Positions 47,416 to 57,580 of a stretch of 64,000 nucleotides of DNA are shown piece after piece. Location of the stretch: assembly GCF_002115825.1 (NCBI RefSeq), contig NZ_JFJZ01000013.1, forward strand, positions 51,219-115,218. The letters run 5' to 3'. The notes beneath the pieces were generated by a model. It saw only the letters and a list, made by a program, of their open reading frames with translations, was not told where the DNA came from and did no database searches. A program made the position numbers and the translations under genes. The stretch is from Thalassospira sp. MCCC 1A01428 (lineage in GTDB: Bacteria; Pseudomonadota; Alphaproteobacteria; Rhodospirillales; Thalassospiraceae). Positions within the stretch are counted from its first letter, which is position 1. Every line of letters starts with the position of its first letter.

Positions 47416-50195
47416 TGTTAAAGGTTTCCAAAGAACGTATTCTTGCAAAACTGAATAATTACAGCCGTGAGGCCCTGAAACGGGCCAGCGAAATGGCGAT
47501 TGAACAAAATCAGTTTGAAGTCACCGTCAGCCATTTATTGTTGGCGATGATGGAACAGCCCGGCGGCGACATTGGCAAACTTTTGTCGGTGTTGCGCATT
47601 CAGCCTGAACGGCTGGAAGCCAAACTGCGCAAATCGCTGGATCATGCACGCCGGGGCGCACAGGACCTGCCCGAATTTGCCACCTTGTTGCTTGAATTGT
47701 TACAAGACGCCTTGATGCTGGGCAGTGGCGAGCTGGAAGAAGAAACAATTCGGACCGGGACCATTTTTGCCGCTATCGCGCAAAACCCGGATCGGTATTG
47801 CCATTTTTATGCATTTTCCGAATTTGAAGCGCTGGATAGCCGCGCCATTCTGGCCGGGTTTTACGACCTGGTAAAAGGCAGCATGGAAGGCAATGGCGAC
47901 CCCGATAACCCCGCGAACGACGCCCGCAATAACGGTGCCGGGGCGGCCGCCATCCAAAGCGAAAGCGCGCTGGCAAAGTTTGGTCGCAACATGACGGAAC
48001 AGGCAAAAAACGGCGAAATTGACCCCGTTTTTTGCCGTGATACCGAAATTGCCCAAATGACCGATATTTTGTCGCGTCGGCGCAAAAACAACCCCATTCT
48101 GGTGGGGGATCCCGGTGTTGGTAAAACGGCCCTGGCCGAAGGGTTGGCCCTGAAAATTATCGAAAGTGATGTCCCTGCTGCCTTGCAAGGGGCTGCATTA
48201 TGGGAACTTGACCTTGGCGCGTTACAGGCCGGTGCATCGGTTAAAGGTGAATTTGAACGGCGACTGAAAGCAGTGCTGGATGAAGTGATCAGCGCGCCTG
48301 AAAAAATTGTTCTGTTTATTGATGAAGCCCATACCCTGATTGGCGGGGGTGCGGCAGCGGGCAGTTCGGATGCAGCCAACCTGCTGAAACCTGCACTGGC
48401 ACGCGGACAAATTCGCGCTATTGCGGCAACCACCTGGTCGGAATACAAAAAATACTTTGAAAAAGATGCTGCCTTAACCCGGCGCTTTCAACTGATCAAG
48501 CTGGCGGAACCCACCATTGATCAATGTGTGACGATTTTGCGCGGTCTGCGCCCGCAATATGAAAAACAGCACAATGTATATATTTCCGATGTTGCCCTGC
48601 ATGCTGCGGCTTCCCTGTCGGTGCGCTATCTGACCGGTCGGCAATTGCCCGACAAGGCGTTTGATGTGCTTGATACTGCCGCTGTTCGTGTGGCTGCCGG
48701 GCAATCGGCCCAGCCGCGCGAACTGGACTGGTTAAACAAACGCATCATGATGCTGGAACGTGAATTATCAGATCGGGATCGTGACAGCCGCATGGCTGCA
48801 ATCGGTGCGCTTGCCGGCAGCGACCAGATCGAGGAAACCATTGCCCGCTTAAAGGCCCAGGCCGAAAAATTGCAACATCGCTGGCAGATGGAAAAGCAAA
48901 AGGTCGATCGCGTGATCGAGCTGCGCACCCTGATTAGCGATGGCCATAATGCCGCCAATGATGACACGATTGTTGATCCCGTGCAGGATGATGACGCCGC
49001 AGAAACGAGTGTCGCAGAAGTAGCACAACATGACCCCGATGTGTTGCGTGCCGAGATTGTGACCCTGCTGGCTGAATTGCGTGATGCACGACGCAATGAA
49101 ACTGCTTTGGTTGAATTTGAGGTTGGCGAAGCCGTTATTGCCGATGTGATTTCGGACTGGACGGGTGTTCCTGCATCCGCCATGTCAGATGACGATGCCG
49201 ACCGTATCCTTGGTTTGGGCGACGCCCTGCGCGGTGTGATCAAAGGGCAGGATCTTGCGATTGACGTTATTCATGACCGCATGAAAGCTGCCCGGCTTGA
49301 TCTGGTGCGTGATACGGCACCGCGCGGCGTATTTTTGCTGGTTGGCCCATCGGGTGTGGGTAAAACCGAAACAGCCGAACAGGTTGCCCTTCACCTTTTC
49401 GGCGGGCGCCAGTTTTTAAGCGTTATCAACATGTCCGAATATCAGGAAAAACACACGGTTTCGCGGCTGATTGGGTCGCCCCCCGGTTATGTTGGCTATG
49501 GCGAGGGCGGTATCCTGACCGAGGCCATTCGCAAAATGCCCTATTCGGTGGTGCTGCTTGATGAGGTTGAAAAAGCCCATCCCGATGTGATGAACATTTT
49601 CTATCAGGGCTTTGACAAGGGCGTCATCAATGACGGTGAAGGCCGTGAAATTGATTGCCGCAATGTCGTGTTTTTCATGACATCAAACCTTGGCTCCGAC
49701 GCCCTGATGCAGAACCGCGAAACGGTCGAGGATGCCTCGATGGAAGCGTTGGAAAAGGCCCTGCGCCCGCATTTGCAGGAACATTTCAAACCGGCCTTGC
49801 TCGCCCGGATGCGTATTTTGTGCTTCAAACCGCTTTCAAGCGAAAGCATTCGTCAGATCATTGATTTGAAACTGAATGCCCTGGCACATCGCCTGCAAAA
49901 AGTACGAGGACTGGAACTGAGCTGGAACGATAATGTTCTGGCCCTGATCGAGGATCTTTGTTCGCACGCAGATAATGGTGCCCGTATGGTTGAACAGGTG
50001 ATTGATCGCTGGATTTTACCCAGCATTGCCGAGGAAGCCCTGCAACGTATTTCGCTTCATGCCAGCCTTGATGCGCTGGAACTTGATGCGGCAGATGGCG
50101 GCTTTGTCATGACATTTCTGCCTGAACTGGAAACGGCCGCCACGGAACAGGCTGATGATGCCGTGTTGCCTGAAAAAGAGGCCAGGGCAGGATGA
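47415..50195 (+). CDS. tssH: T6SS sheath-recycling AAA+ ATPase TssH (ClpV)
   Basis: 926 residues. An N-terminal double Clp-N domain (to about 160) recognises contracted TssC. The first AAA module has Walker A GDPGVGKT near residue 232 and IDEAH for Walker B. A middle coiled-coil domain (about 430-560) follows, then the second AAA module with GPSGVGKTE near residue 643 and LLDEVEKAHP. A D2-small domain and a C-terminal Ala/Glu-rich tail end the protein. It disassembles the contracted sheath. A TGATG junction precedes and an ATGA junction follows. Confidence 0.95.
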   Translation: MLKVSKERILAKLNNYSREALKRASEMAIEQNQFEVTVSHLLLAMMEQPGGDIGKLLSVLRIQPERLEAKLRKSLDHARRGAQDLPEFATLLLELLQDALMLGSGELEEETIRTGTIFAAIAQNPDRYCHFYAFSEFEALDSRAILAGFYDLVKGSMEGNGDPDNPANDARNNGAGAAAIQSESALAKFGRNMTEQAKNGEIDPVFCRDTEIAQMTDILSRRRKNNPILVGDPGVGKTALAEGLALKIIESDVPAALQGAALWELDLGALQAGASVKGEFERRLKAVLDEVISAPEKIVLFIDEAHTLIGGGAAAGSSDAANLLKPALARGQIRAIAATTWSEYKKYFEKDAALTRRFQLIKLAEPTIDQCVTILRGLRPQYEKQHNVYISDVALHAAASLSVRYLTGRQLPDKAFDVLDTAAVRVAAGQSAQPRELDWLNKRIMMLERELSDRDRDSRMAAIGALAGSDQIEETIARLKAQAEKLQHRWQMEKQKVDRVIELRTLISDGHNAANDDTIVDPVQDDDAAETSVAEVAQHDPDVLRAEIVTLLAELRDARRNETALVEFEVGEAVIADVISDWTGVPASAMSDDDADRILGLGDALRGVIKGQDLAIDVIHDRMKAARLDLVRDTAPRGVFLLVGPSGVGKTETAEQVALHLFGGRQFLSVINMSEYQEKHTVSRLIGSPPGYVGYGEGGILTEAIRKMPYSVVLLDEVEKAHPDVMNIFYQGFDKGVINDGEGREIDCRNVVFFMTSNLGSDALMQNRETVEDASMEALEKALRPHLQEHFKPALLARMRILCFKPLSSESIRQIIDLKLNALAHRLQKVRGLELSWNDNVLALIEDLCSHADNGARMVEQVIDRWILPSIAEEALQRISLHASLDALELDAADGGFVMTFLPELETAATEQADDAVLPEKEARAG

Positions 50196-51754
50196 ACATG
50201 ATCGATCAGTTCAATATTCGGGATCATTTTGTTTCGCTGTGCAATCTGGTGAACCAGACACGGCTGGACGGGGTACTGGTCCAAAGCGGTGAGCTGGTCG
50301 CGAATATGACCGGTGGACGGATTGCGCTGATTTATCTGCTCGATGCGACGGGACGTAATTTTGTGCTGTCGGGCGGGTATGCTCATGGTTTTTCGACATG
50401 GGCACCCAAATCGCTGGTGCATCCTTTGCAAGGCAGTGGCGGGTCGCCTGTCTGCCCGTTAACCCAGGTTGCCTTTACAGGTAAAACCCTGTGTCTGGAT
50501 AACGGGATGGCGGGCTATGATATATCGCCCGTTACGGCTGCGACCGATGGTTTGTCGTTACCGTCGCATATGGTGGTATTGCCCCTGGCACGCGCCAACG
50601 AGGACTTTTTGGGTGTTGCCGTCGTTTTGTCCGACGGTGCCATTGCACCGTGGTTGAACCGCAGCGTTACCCGCCAGATTTTACGTGCGGTTTCATCCTC
50701 TATTGAAACCCGGCAATTTGTGGCTGGGCAGGAAACCGAAAAAGCCGCCCTGGAAAAATCGCTGGCCCGTGCCGAAGGTGACCGCGTGTCGTTGCGTCGC
50801 CGGGTAACGGGGCGTTTATCCAAACGGTTGATTGGCCGGTCCCGCTCGATGCAAATTCTGCGGGAAAAGGTGGCCCATCTTGCCGGTAAAACCGGCCCCG
50901 TCATGATTTTGGGCGATGACGGTGTGGGCAAGGAAAAGGTTGCCCGGGCCCTGCATGAACATTCCGTGCAGGCAGGTGCGCCGTTTGTTTATGTTAATTG
51001 CGCGACCTTGTCGGCCGATATTTTTGCCCCCGAATTGTTTGGCCATAAACGTGGTGCAATCAAAGGAGTGGCCAGTGCGCGCAAGGGATTGCTGCGCAAG
51101 GCGGGCAATGGCGTTTTGTATCTTGATGGCATTGACCGGCTTTGTGGTCCCTGTCAGGAAATGTTGTTGCGCCTGCTTGAAACCCGGCAATATCGCCCGT
51201 TGGGCAGCGAGCGCGACATGCCGCTTTCGGCCCGGATTATTGTTTCGGCCCGCTCCGACCTGGCGACACGCGCACAGGACAATACGTTCCTTCCGGGCCT
51301 TTATTACCGGTTGCGTGAAACGACATTGGCGGTGCCTTCGCTTAGCGAATGCCGCGAAGACATTGGCGATATTGTTCATGCCGTTCTGGCCGGTATCGAA
51401 CGCGAGGAAAAACGTCATCTTAAATTGCATCCTGCGGCGTTTGCCTTTTTGGCACAGCGCCCGTTTACCGGCGATCGTCGGGAACTGGAAGGGCTGACAC
51501 GCCTGGCTGCCAGCAATGCCGAAGACGGGGCGATGTTGACGGTGGCACATTTTCAGGCGGTGGATGCCGATGCTGTACCGGAAAATGCATCTTCGACCGG
51601 AATTTTGCCGTTACCCGAAGCAATTGCACTGTTTGAACAGGACCTGATCACCCGCGCGTTGGCGCAAACCGATGGCAACCGTGCCACGGCGGCGCAAATG
51701 CTGGGTGTTCCCAAAAGAACACTGGCTGATAAATGCAAAAAATACGGACTGTAA
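50192..51754 (+). CDS. vasH: VasH-like AAA+ regulator with degenerate sigma-54 motifs
   Basis: 520 residues in bacterial enhancer-binding protein layout: a GAF-like N-terminal domain (about 1-180), an AAA+ domain (about 205-440) and a C-terminal Fis-type helix-turn-helix (ALAQTDGNRATAAQMLGVPK). Key motifs are altered. Walker A reads GDDGVGKE, the GAFTGA loop that contacts sigma-54 reads GAIKGV, and Walker B reads YLDGIDR where LDEI is usual. Open-complex formation with sigma-54 is therefore doubtful, although DNA binding by the Fis domain could persist. Position between tssH and tagO matches vasH of the Vibrio VAS cluster. It may act as a repressor, an anti-activator or an activator by another route. 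Confidence 0.88.
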   Translation: MNMIDQFNIRDHFVSLCNLVNQTRLDGVLVQSGELVANMTGGRIALIYLLDATGRNFVLSGGYAHGFSTWAPKSLVHPLQGSGGSPVCPLTQVAFTGKTLCLDNGMAGYDISPVTAATDGLSLPSHMVVLPLARANEDFLGVAVVLSDGAIAPWLNRSVTRQILRAVSSSIETRQFVAGQETEKAALEKSLARAEGDRVSLRRRVTGRLSKRLIGRSRSMQILREKVAHLAGKTGPVMILGDDGVGKEKVARALHEHSVQAGAPFVYVNCATLSADIFAPELFGHKRGAIKGVASARKGLLRKAGNGVLYLDGIDRLCGPCQEMLLRLLETRQYRPLGSERDMPLSARIIVSARSDLATRAQDNTFLPGLYYRLRETTLAVPSLSECREDIGDIVHAVLAGIEREEKRHLKLHPAAFAFLAQRPFTGDRRELEGLTRLAASNAEDGAMLTVAHFQAVDADAVPENASSTGILPLPEAIALFEQDLITRALAQTDGNRATAAQMLGVPKRTLADKCKKYGL

Positions 51755-52542
51755 GCGTGATGGCGTTAATGATGGTGTGTGGTGGCATCAGCGTTGATGC
51801 GCAGGCGCAAACTGTAATTGATGATACGGCCCTTGGGGCCTGTTTTGCCAAGGCGAACCGGCTGGATCGGTTAGGCTGTTATGACAGCCTGCTGGGTCGT
51901 CCCAATACCGGGGACGAAGGCATTACTGTGTCCCGTCCGGTGGTGGAAGAGGATGAAAAAACACCGGTTGCCGTTTCGTATGTAAACGGTTTTTTACGAT
52001 CAGCCGATGTTACGCCACAAGGTGTTGCTGTGACCCTGCTGGATCATAAAAGCGGCGCGAAAATAACCGGCGGCAAGGATGGCAGTTTGCTGGACCGTAT
52101 TAATCCGCCCCGTGATCGTGCCGCGTTTGATGCGTTGCGCCGTAAGGCAGATTTGTATCTGGCTTTGTCATCGCTGGCTGATGCCGGTGAACAGGGCGCG
52201 ATGCTGGTAAGCTGTGAAAACAATATCACGCGCCTGCGTCTGATGTGGAAAGACGCCTTTTCCGGGCGAACGGCTGATGCGCGATTTTTGTATGGCGGCA
52301 GCATCGCGCAGGAAAATGCCACCGGCACGGTTTTGCGGGTAAATGGCCAGGGACACATCCTTGAAACGCCGCGCGGGCTGGAAAGCATTCGGCTTTTAAA
52401 AACGATATCGGACGGCAGCAGAATACAGGTGTCGGTGGATGCCGGGCAGGAACAGCGGTCGCTGTTTTTTGATGCTGACGCATTGCGTGGCGCGCTTCCA
52501 ATGATGGGGCGGCACTGCGCATGGAAAATGGATAGCAGGTAG
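51733..52542 (+). CDS. tagO: T6SS-associated protein TagO (VasI family)
   Basis: 269 residues. ATG 51733 overlaps vasH by 22 bases. It is preferred over ATG 51760 because it supplies the basic residues (KIR) of a signal peptide that ends near AQAQ. The mature part has CFAKANRLDRLGCYDSLLG, a pattern shared by VasI/TagO proteins and other envelope proteins of this type, and a beta-rich body with LVSCENNITRLRLMW. TagO is a periplasmic accessory factor of some T6SS clusters. The order vasH-vasI-TssM region follows the Vibrio arrangement. Confidence 0.85.
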   Translation: MQKIRTVSVMALMMVCGGISVDAQAQTVIDDTALGACFAKANRLDRLGCYDSLLGRPNTGDEGITVSRPVVEEDEKTPVAVSYVNGFLRSADVTPQGVAVTLLDHKSGAKITGGKDGSLLDRINPPRDRAAFDALRRKADLYLALSSLADAGEQGAMLVSCENNITRLRLMWKDAFSGRTADARFLYGGSIAQENATGTVLRVNGQGHILETPRGLESIRLLKTISDGSRIQVSVDAGQEQRSLFFDADALRGALPMMGRHCAWKMDSR

Positions 52543-52555
52543 GCAGGTCAGAAAA

Positions 52556-55500
52556 ATGATTAGGCGATTATTCACAATTCTAAAAAAACTGCTCAAGCCA
52601 ATGGTGCTGATCGCAGTCTTCAGCCTTATTATGGCGCCGGTCATCTTCTTTTTCGGCGAACGCATTGGAACGCACGGCGTTTATCCTTTTAAGGATGAAG
52701 GTATCCGGTTCGTTGTGGCGGTCGGGTTGCTTATCCTGTCGATTTGCCTGTTTCTGTTTATGGCGGTCCGTGCGGCCATTCGCTGGTGGTTGTCTCGCCG
52801 TAATGCCAGTGCGCGCCAGCCCTCGGAAGAGGAAATGGAAAAGGCGGCCATGGCCCAGATGTTTGACCGGGCAATGTCGGTTATTCGCAATCGCTGGTCG
52901 GGCGAGGGGCGCGGTGTGTATAGCCTGCCTTGGTATCTGGTGTTGGGCCAGCCTGGCAGCGGTAAAACCAGCCTGATCGAAAATGGCGATCTGCGGTTTC
53001 CGATTGATCATGAAATCGATATGGAACTGCGCCAGTTGCCCTCTCGTCAGGCCAATAGTTTCTTTACCTGGCGTGTCGCGGGGAACGAGGCCGTTTTGCT
53101 TGATATGAACGGGATGTATTTCCGTCCGCATCAGCGTCGGTCTTCGGTCGAAAATGCCCTGTGGGATGCCTTTTACAGCAATTTGCAGCGCATTCGCCCA
53201 CGCCGCCCGGTAAATGGCATCATTCTGGCGATTGACCTGTCCGAATTTATGGGCATGTCATTTAACCAACGCGAAAACTATGCCCTAGAAACGCGGCGCG
53301 TCATTAACGATATGGTCGACCGTCTTGGCACGCGTATGACCATTCATCTGGCCTTTACCAAACTTGATCAGGTTGCCGGATTTAGCGATTATTTCGCCAC
53401 GTTAAGTGCGGCTGACCGCGAAATGCTGTACGGGTTTCACTTCCTGTATGAAGGGCGCCATACCCCGGACTGGCTGGACCAGTTTGACAAGCAATATAGC
53501 GAATATCTGGACCGTCTGCATTTGCGCCTGAAAAAGCGGGTTCTTGAACTTAAATCCGCGCATAGCCGCCAGGAAGCATTTTCGTTTTATCGCACCTTTT
53601 TGGGGCTTGAAGCACCATTACGGTCTTTTCTTGAAGGCGCACTTTCGCCAGATAAATTTACGACACCGCCTTTGGTGCGCGGCCTGTATTTCTTTAGTAA
53701 CCGTCAGGAAAACGCACCGCGAAACGTGTTTCTTGAAGCCGTTGGGCAGCGCTATGCCTTGCCTGCCCCGCTTTATGGGACCAGTCAAAACACGTCCTAT
53801 CCCTATTTTGTAACCGCGTTTTTGAAAAAGGTTGTTTTCCCCGAAGCGGGCCTTGCGGGCAACAATGTGCGCGTTGAAGAACGCTATCGTCGTCGCATTC
53901 TGATGTCGTTTGGGGTCGGGGCTGCGGCCTGTCTGGTCGGGGCGTTTTACTGGAACGACCGCTACCAGGTTAACCTGGAACGGGCCGAGGATGTGCTGGC
54001 AAAAACCCAGGCGTTTAGCAAGGTCAATACGCAAGCCAGCCTGGACCCGACCGGTAAGCAATATTTGCAGCCCTTAAACGAATTGCGTGCTGCCATTGAT
54101 GAATTTGGCGATTACCGTGATGTCGGGGCGGTGCAGGCCCAGATGACCTTGTATCAGGGTCGCGATATTGGCCCGATCGTGGATCGTGCCTATAACCTGG
54201 AACTGCACCGCGAATTTGCCCCTGCACTGGTGGCCGGGCTGGCGCGTAACCTGCGGTCTGTGTGCCCCAAAGGGGGTGACAAGGAACTCGATTATTTACG
54301 CATTTATCGCATGATGTCCGAACTTGAGGGCCGCGATAACCAGATCGTTGATGGTTACTTCAACCAGCTTTGGGAAACGCGGCTGAAACGTGACGATGCC
54401 GCACGCCAGCAACTGGCCAGCCACCTTGCCTATATGCTGAACCAGAACCCGCAAGCCTACGAGGTTGATAAGAACCTGGTCGCACAGGCCCAGCGTGATT
54501 TAAGCCAGCAAACACCTTTCCGTCGCGTTTATAGAACCATTCGCGCCCGGACCAGCCAGAAACTGGCAAAGCCGCTTGAATTGCCAATTGCGGCAGGGGC
54601 ACCGTTTAATGTGGTGTATGAACCTGTTGACCTGCAGCAGGAGGCAGCAGCCGAAAATGCCGAAGGCAACGGCCTTGCTGCTGCGCGTGATTGCAGTGTG
54701 CAAAGTGTGAGCGATCCGGATCAGGGTCCGTTTGAAATCCCGCGTTTTTTCACCAAGAAGCAGTATCACGCCATGTTCGTGCCGCAGCTTGAACAGGTTG
54801 CCAAGGTTGCCGGTGACGATTTGTGGGTGTTGGGAAAACTGGAAACCAGCAATGTCAGCGAAGCCGATTATGATGATATCCGCAGCCGCGTACGCGAAAG
54901 TTACGTCAATGACTATATGGGGGCGTGGCATCACAGCCTGAATTCCATGCAGGTGCGTCCGTTCGGCGATATCAGCCAGGCAACAGAAATTTTACATACC
55001 CTGGCCGATGGCAATAATCCCATTCGTCGTGTGGCTGAACTGGTGCAGGACAATACTGTGTTGTACGAGCCAAAAGAAGACCCGCAAGACAAAGGCGGGG
55101 ACGGCGAAGATATTACCGACCAGGTTGATTTTGATACCCCCGAAGACCCCAACCGTGTTGCCGCGCGCGATATCAAACGCGAGTTTGCCGATATCCGTGA
55201 AATGCTGGTGGAACGCCCGGATGGTGGGCCATCCAATATGGATGAAATCGAAGATGCGTTGGGGGCTGTGTATCAATATATGAAATCGGTACGCGATGCG
55301 TCTGATCCCAATGCCAAATCGCTGGAAATGGCGATTGAACGGGCCAAACTGGCCGGAGACGACCCCATTTTTGTGCTTGAACGGGTTGCAGAACGTACGC
55401 CTGAACCATTTGGTAAACATTTGCAGTCGGTTGCAAACCAGTCCTGGGGTGTGATCATGCAGGGGGCATCGCTTGCCTTAAGCCGTAAATGGCATGATCA

Positions 55501-56191
55501 GGTTTATGGGGCTTATCAGCGACTGATTGCCGGGAAATATCCGTTTAATCGTAAATCCGGCAATGATTTGCCCTTGCAGGATTTTGAAGAATTTTTCCGT
55601 CCCGGTGGCATTCTCGATGCGTTCTACAAGCAGGAACTACTGACATTTGTGGATGAAAACAGCGGAAAACCCAAAGTGATCGATGGTCAGTCGATCTCGG
55701 TGGATCGCAACTTTACCAACCAGTTGCGCACCGCCATGAACATCACCAAAAGCTTCTTTAATCAGACAGGGGATCTGTCAGTTGAATTCAGTGTCGCCCC
55801 GGCAGGCATGAATGCCAATATCAGCCGTGCAGTTCTGAATTTTGAAGGACAGCTTGTGGTGAGCAGCCACGGCCCCAGCCGCCCGATTACGGTTTTCTGG
55901 CCCAATATTATCGATGGTCCGGCTTCCTCACGGGTGGATATGTCTGCTCTTTCGGGTTCGGGGCGGTCGATGGCCAAACAGTTCGATGGTCCGTGGTCGT
56001 TCCTGCATTTGTATGACAGTGCCAAAAAATCGAACCTCGGAAACAATTCTGTCGACATTACTTTTGCCAATGCCAACGGCCAGACTGCGACATTTCGTGT
56101 TCGCCCGGAAGCCCGTGTGAATGCGTTTTTCAACAGTCCGCTCAGCGGCTTCTCATTGCCCAGAAATCTCCATGGGGGACTATCTTCATGA
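52556..56191 (+). CDS. tssM: T6SS membrane complex protein TssM (IcmF family)
   Basis: 1,211 residues, the usual large size. Two N-terminal membrane segments (about 15-34 and 51-72) are followed by a cytoplasmic NTPase-like domain with an intact Walker A (GQPGSGKT, about 131-138). A third membrane segment lies at about 447-466, and a long periplasmic IcmF domain and C-terminal beta region bind TssJ. The final ~100 residues contain GPWSFLHLYD, typical of the TssJ-binding end. Its stop overlaps the next ATG by ATGA. Confidence 0.95.
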   Translation: MIRRLFTILKKLLKPMVLIAVFSLIMAPVIFFFGERIGTHGVYPFKDEGIRFVVAVGLLILSICLFLFMAVRAAIRWWLSRRNASARQPSEEEMEKAAMAQMFDRAMSVIRNRWSGEGRGVYSLPWYLVLGQPGSGKTSLIENGDLRFPIDHEIDMELRQLPSRQANSFFTWRVAGNEAVLLDMNGMYFRPHQRRSSVENALWDAFYSNLQRIRPRRPVNGIILAIDLSEFMGMSFNQRENYALETRRVINDMVDRLGTRMTIHLAFTKLDQVAGFSDYFATLSAADREMLYGFHFLYEGRHTPDWLDQFDKQYSEYLDRLHLRLKKRVLELKSAHSRQEAFSFYRTFLGLEAPLRSFLEGALSPDKFTTPPLVRGLYFFSNRQENAPRNVFLEAVGQRYALPAPLYGTSQNTSYPYFVTAFLKKVVFPEAGLAGNNVRVEERYRRRILMSFGVGAAACLVGAFYWNDRYQVNLERAEDVLAKTQAFSKVNTQASLDPTGKQYLQPLNELRAAIDEFGDYRDVGAVQAQMTLYQGRDIGPIVDRAYNLELHREFAPALVAGLARNLRSVCPKGGDKELDYLRIYRMMSELEGRDNQIVDGYFNQLWETRLKRDDAARQQLASHLAYMLNQNPQAYEVDKNLVAQAQRDLSQQTPFRRVYRTIRARTSQKLAKPLELPIAAGAPFNVVYEPVDLQQEAAAENAEGNGLAAARDCSVQSVSDPDQGPFEIPRFFTKKQYHAMFVPQLEQVAKVAGDDLWVLGKLETSNVSEADYDDIRSRVRESYVNDYMGAWHHSLNSMQVRPFGDISQATEILHTLADGNNPIRRVAELVQDNTVLYEPKEDPQDKGGDGEDITDQVDFDTPEDPNRVAARDIKREFADIREMLVERPDGGPSNMDEIEDALGAVYQYMKSVRDASDPNAKSLEMAIERAKLAGDDPIFVLERVAERTPEPFGKHLQSVANQSWGVIMQGASLALSRKWHDQVYGAYQRLIAGKYPFNRKSGNDLPLQDFEEFFRPGGILDAFYKQELLTFVDENSGKPKVIDGQSISVDRNFTNQLRTAMNITKSFFNQTGDLSVEFSVAPAGMNANISRAVLNFEGQLVVSSHGPSRPITVFWPNIIDGPASSRVDMSALSGSGRSMAKQFDGPWSFLHLYDSAKKSNLGNNSVDITFANANGQTATFRVRPEARVNAFFNSPLSGFSLPRNLHGGLSS

Positions 56192-57579
56192 CCAGAACCG
56201 GTATTTCTACATTAACGGCTGTTGCGACGGTGATGATGCTTTCGGGCTGTGCCAGCCCGGGATCATCCATCCCTCAGGCGGGTAAAACCTATACCGGCCC
56301 GCTTAGCGCCGACGCAGAAGCCAAATTACGCGCCAAGGGTTTTGGCATGAGCGATGCCGAACGCGACAAACTGGAAAATATCGACCGTACCCGGCTTGCC
56401 GCACAGTTCGATTTTCAAAAACTGGGTCAGCCGGTTGAAAGCCCGTTTGCCGGGTTTGGTTTTGTCGGCGCTGAAAACATGCCCTATGCCGTTTATCGCA
56501 ATGGCAAGGCTGTGACCTTTACCCCCGAAGGTACAGATACCGAACTGGAACAGGTTGCTCCGCGTCTGAATGGTGTTGTTCTGGCGGGTGAAGAACATGA
56601 ACGTATTGTTGGCGAAAGCCCGCGTGGCACTATGATGTCATGGAATACAAAGGATTTAAGCCAGCAAGTGGTGTTACGACCGCAAAACAGCACCTTTGGC
56701 CTGACCAACGTGTTTGATGTCGGCACAATCGAAAATTCGCCCTACCTGGCGATGGCGGTTGAAGGGGGTCGGGTTGAATTATGGGATCTGGCCGCCGGTG
56801 AAATGGTTGAGTTCACGGAAAACAAGGTGTCGCAACCGCGCCAGATCATGGATGGCAGCGCCTATGACGATGTGATCTATGGCACCAATCGCGGCGAGAT
56901 TGAGGAATGGAAACCCGCTGTTGATAGCACCAAACTTTATGCCCATGCCGGGCCGGTGCTTGATATCGTGAGTGTCGGCGGGCGGGATCTGATTGTGTCG
57001 TCGGCCAAGGACGGCACGGTAACGATTTATGATCGTAAAAAAGGCGAGATCGTTCATACGCTGGAATTTGATACCGTGGTTTACAACCTTGTTGTTGCCC
57101 CAAACAACCGCTATGCCGCGATATTCCAGACCTTTGGTTCGCCGTACTATATCGATTTTGATGCAATGGAATCCCGCCGCCTTTATGTCGGCTCGGGCGC
57201 GCATATGACGCAGGGGCGCTTCGCCAAGGATGGCACCTTGTTGCTGGCGCGCGAAAACAACGACATGATCCGGGTCTGGAGCATGGAGCGTAACAGTCTG
57301 GTTGCCAGGATCAGCCCTGAACAGGGCGGTAACATTGTGGGCTTTGCTGTCTCCGATGCCCTTGGTTTGATTGCGGTGGCAACCACCGAAGGCAATGTCG
57401 AATACTGGAACCTCGACACCGGACGTTACATTCGTACGGCGTTCCATACCGATACGCCGCTAATTGGTGTTGAAATTAGTCCTGATGGCACCCGGGCAGT
57501 GGTGGCGCAGGCAGACGGGCAATTGGCACGCTGGCGCGTGATGGCCGATAAACCCGAAAAAACCTTTATGTTTGAATGA
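56188..57579 (+). CDS. WD40-like beta-propeller lipoprotein within the T6SS operon
   Basis: 463 residues. The signal peptide ends in lipobox LSGC (Cys21), so the protein is lipidated and faces the periplasm or cell surface. From about residue 75 to the end it shows repeated WD40-type blades (for example VELWDLAAGEMVEF, GTVTIYDRKKGEIVHTLEF, IRVWSMERNSLVARI, VEYWNLDTGRYIRTAF, QLARWRVM), enough for one propeller. The gene is ATGA-coupled to tssM and lies two bases (counting from its stop) from tssA, so it belongs to the operon. WD40 lipoproteins are not among the 13 core T6SS components. A scaffold on the membrane complex (TssJ-TssM) is a reasonable guess. Confidence 0.8.
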   Translation: MTRTGISTLTAVATVMMLSGCASPGSSIPQAGKTYTGPLSADAEAKLRAKGFGMSDAERDKLENIDRTRLAAQFDFQKLGQPVESPFAGFGFVGAENMPYAVYRNGKAVTFTPEGTDTELEQVAPRLNGVVLAGEEHERIVGESPRGTMMSWNTKDLSQQVVLRPQNSTFGLTNVFDVGTIENSPYLAMAVEGGRVELWDLAAGEMVEFTENKVSQPRQIMDGSAYDDVIYGTNRGEIEEWKPAVDSTKLYAHAGPVLDIVSVGGRDLIVSSAKDGTVTIYDRKKGEIVHTLEFDTVVYNLVVAPNNRYAAIFQTFGSPYYIDFDAMESRRLYVGSGAHMTQGRFAKDGTLLLARENNDMIRVWSMERNSLVARISPEQGGNIVGFAVSDALGLIAVATTEGNVEYWNLDTGRYIRTAFHTDTPLIGVEISPDGTRAVVAQADGQLARWRVMADKPEKTFMFE

Positions 57580-57580
57580 T

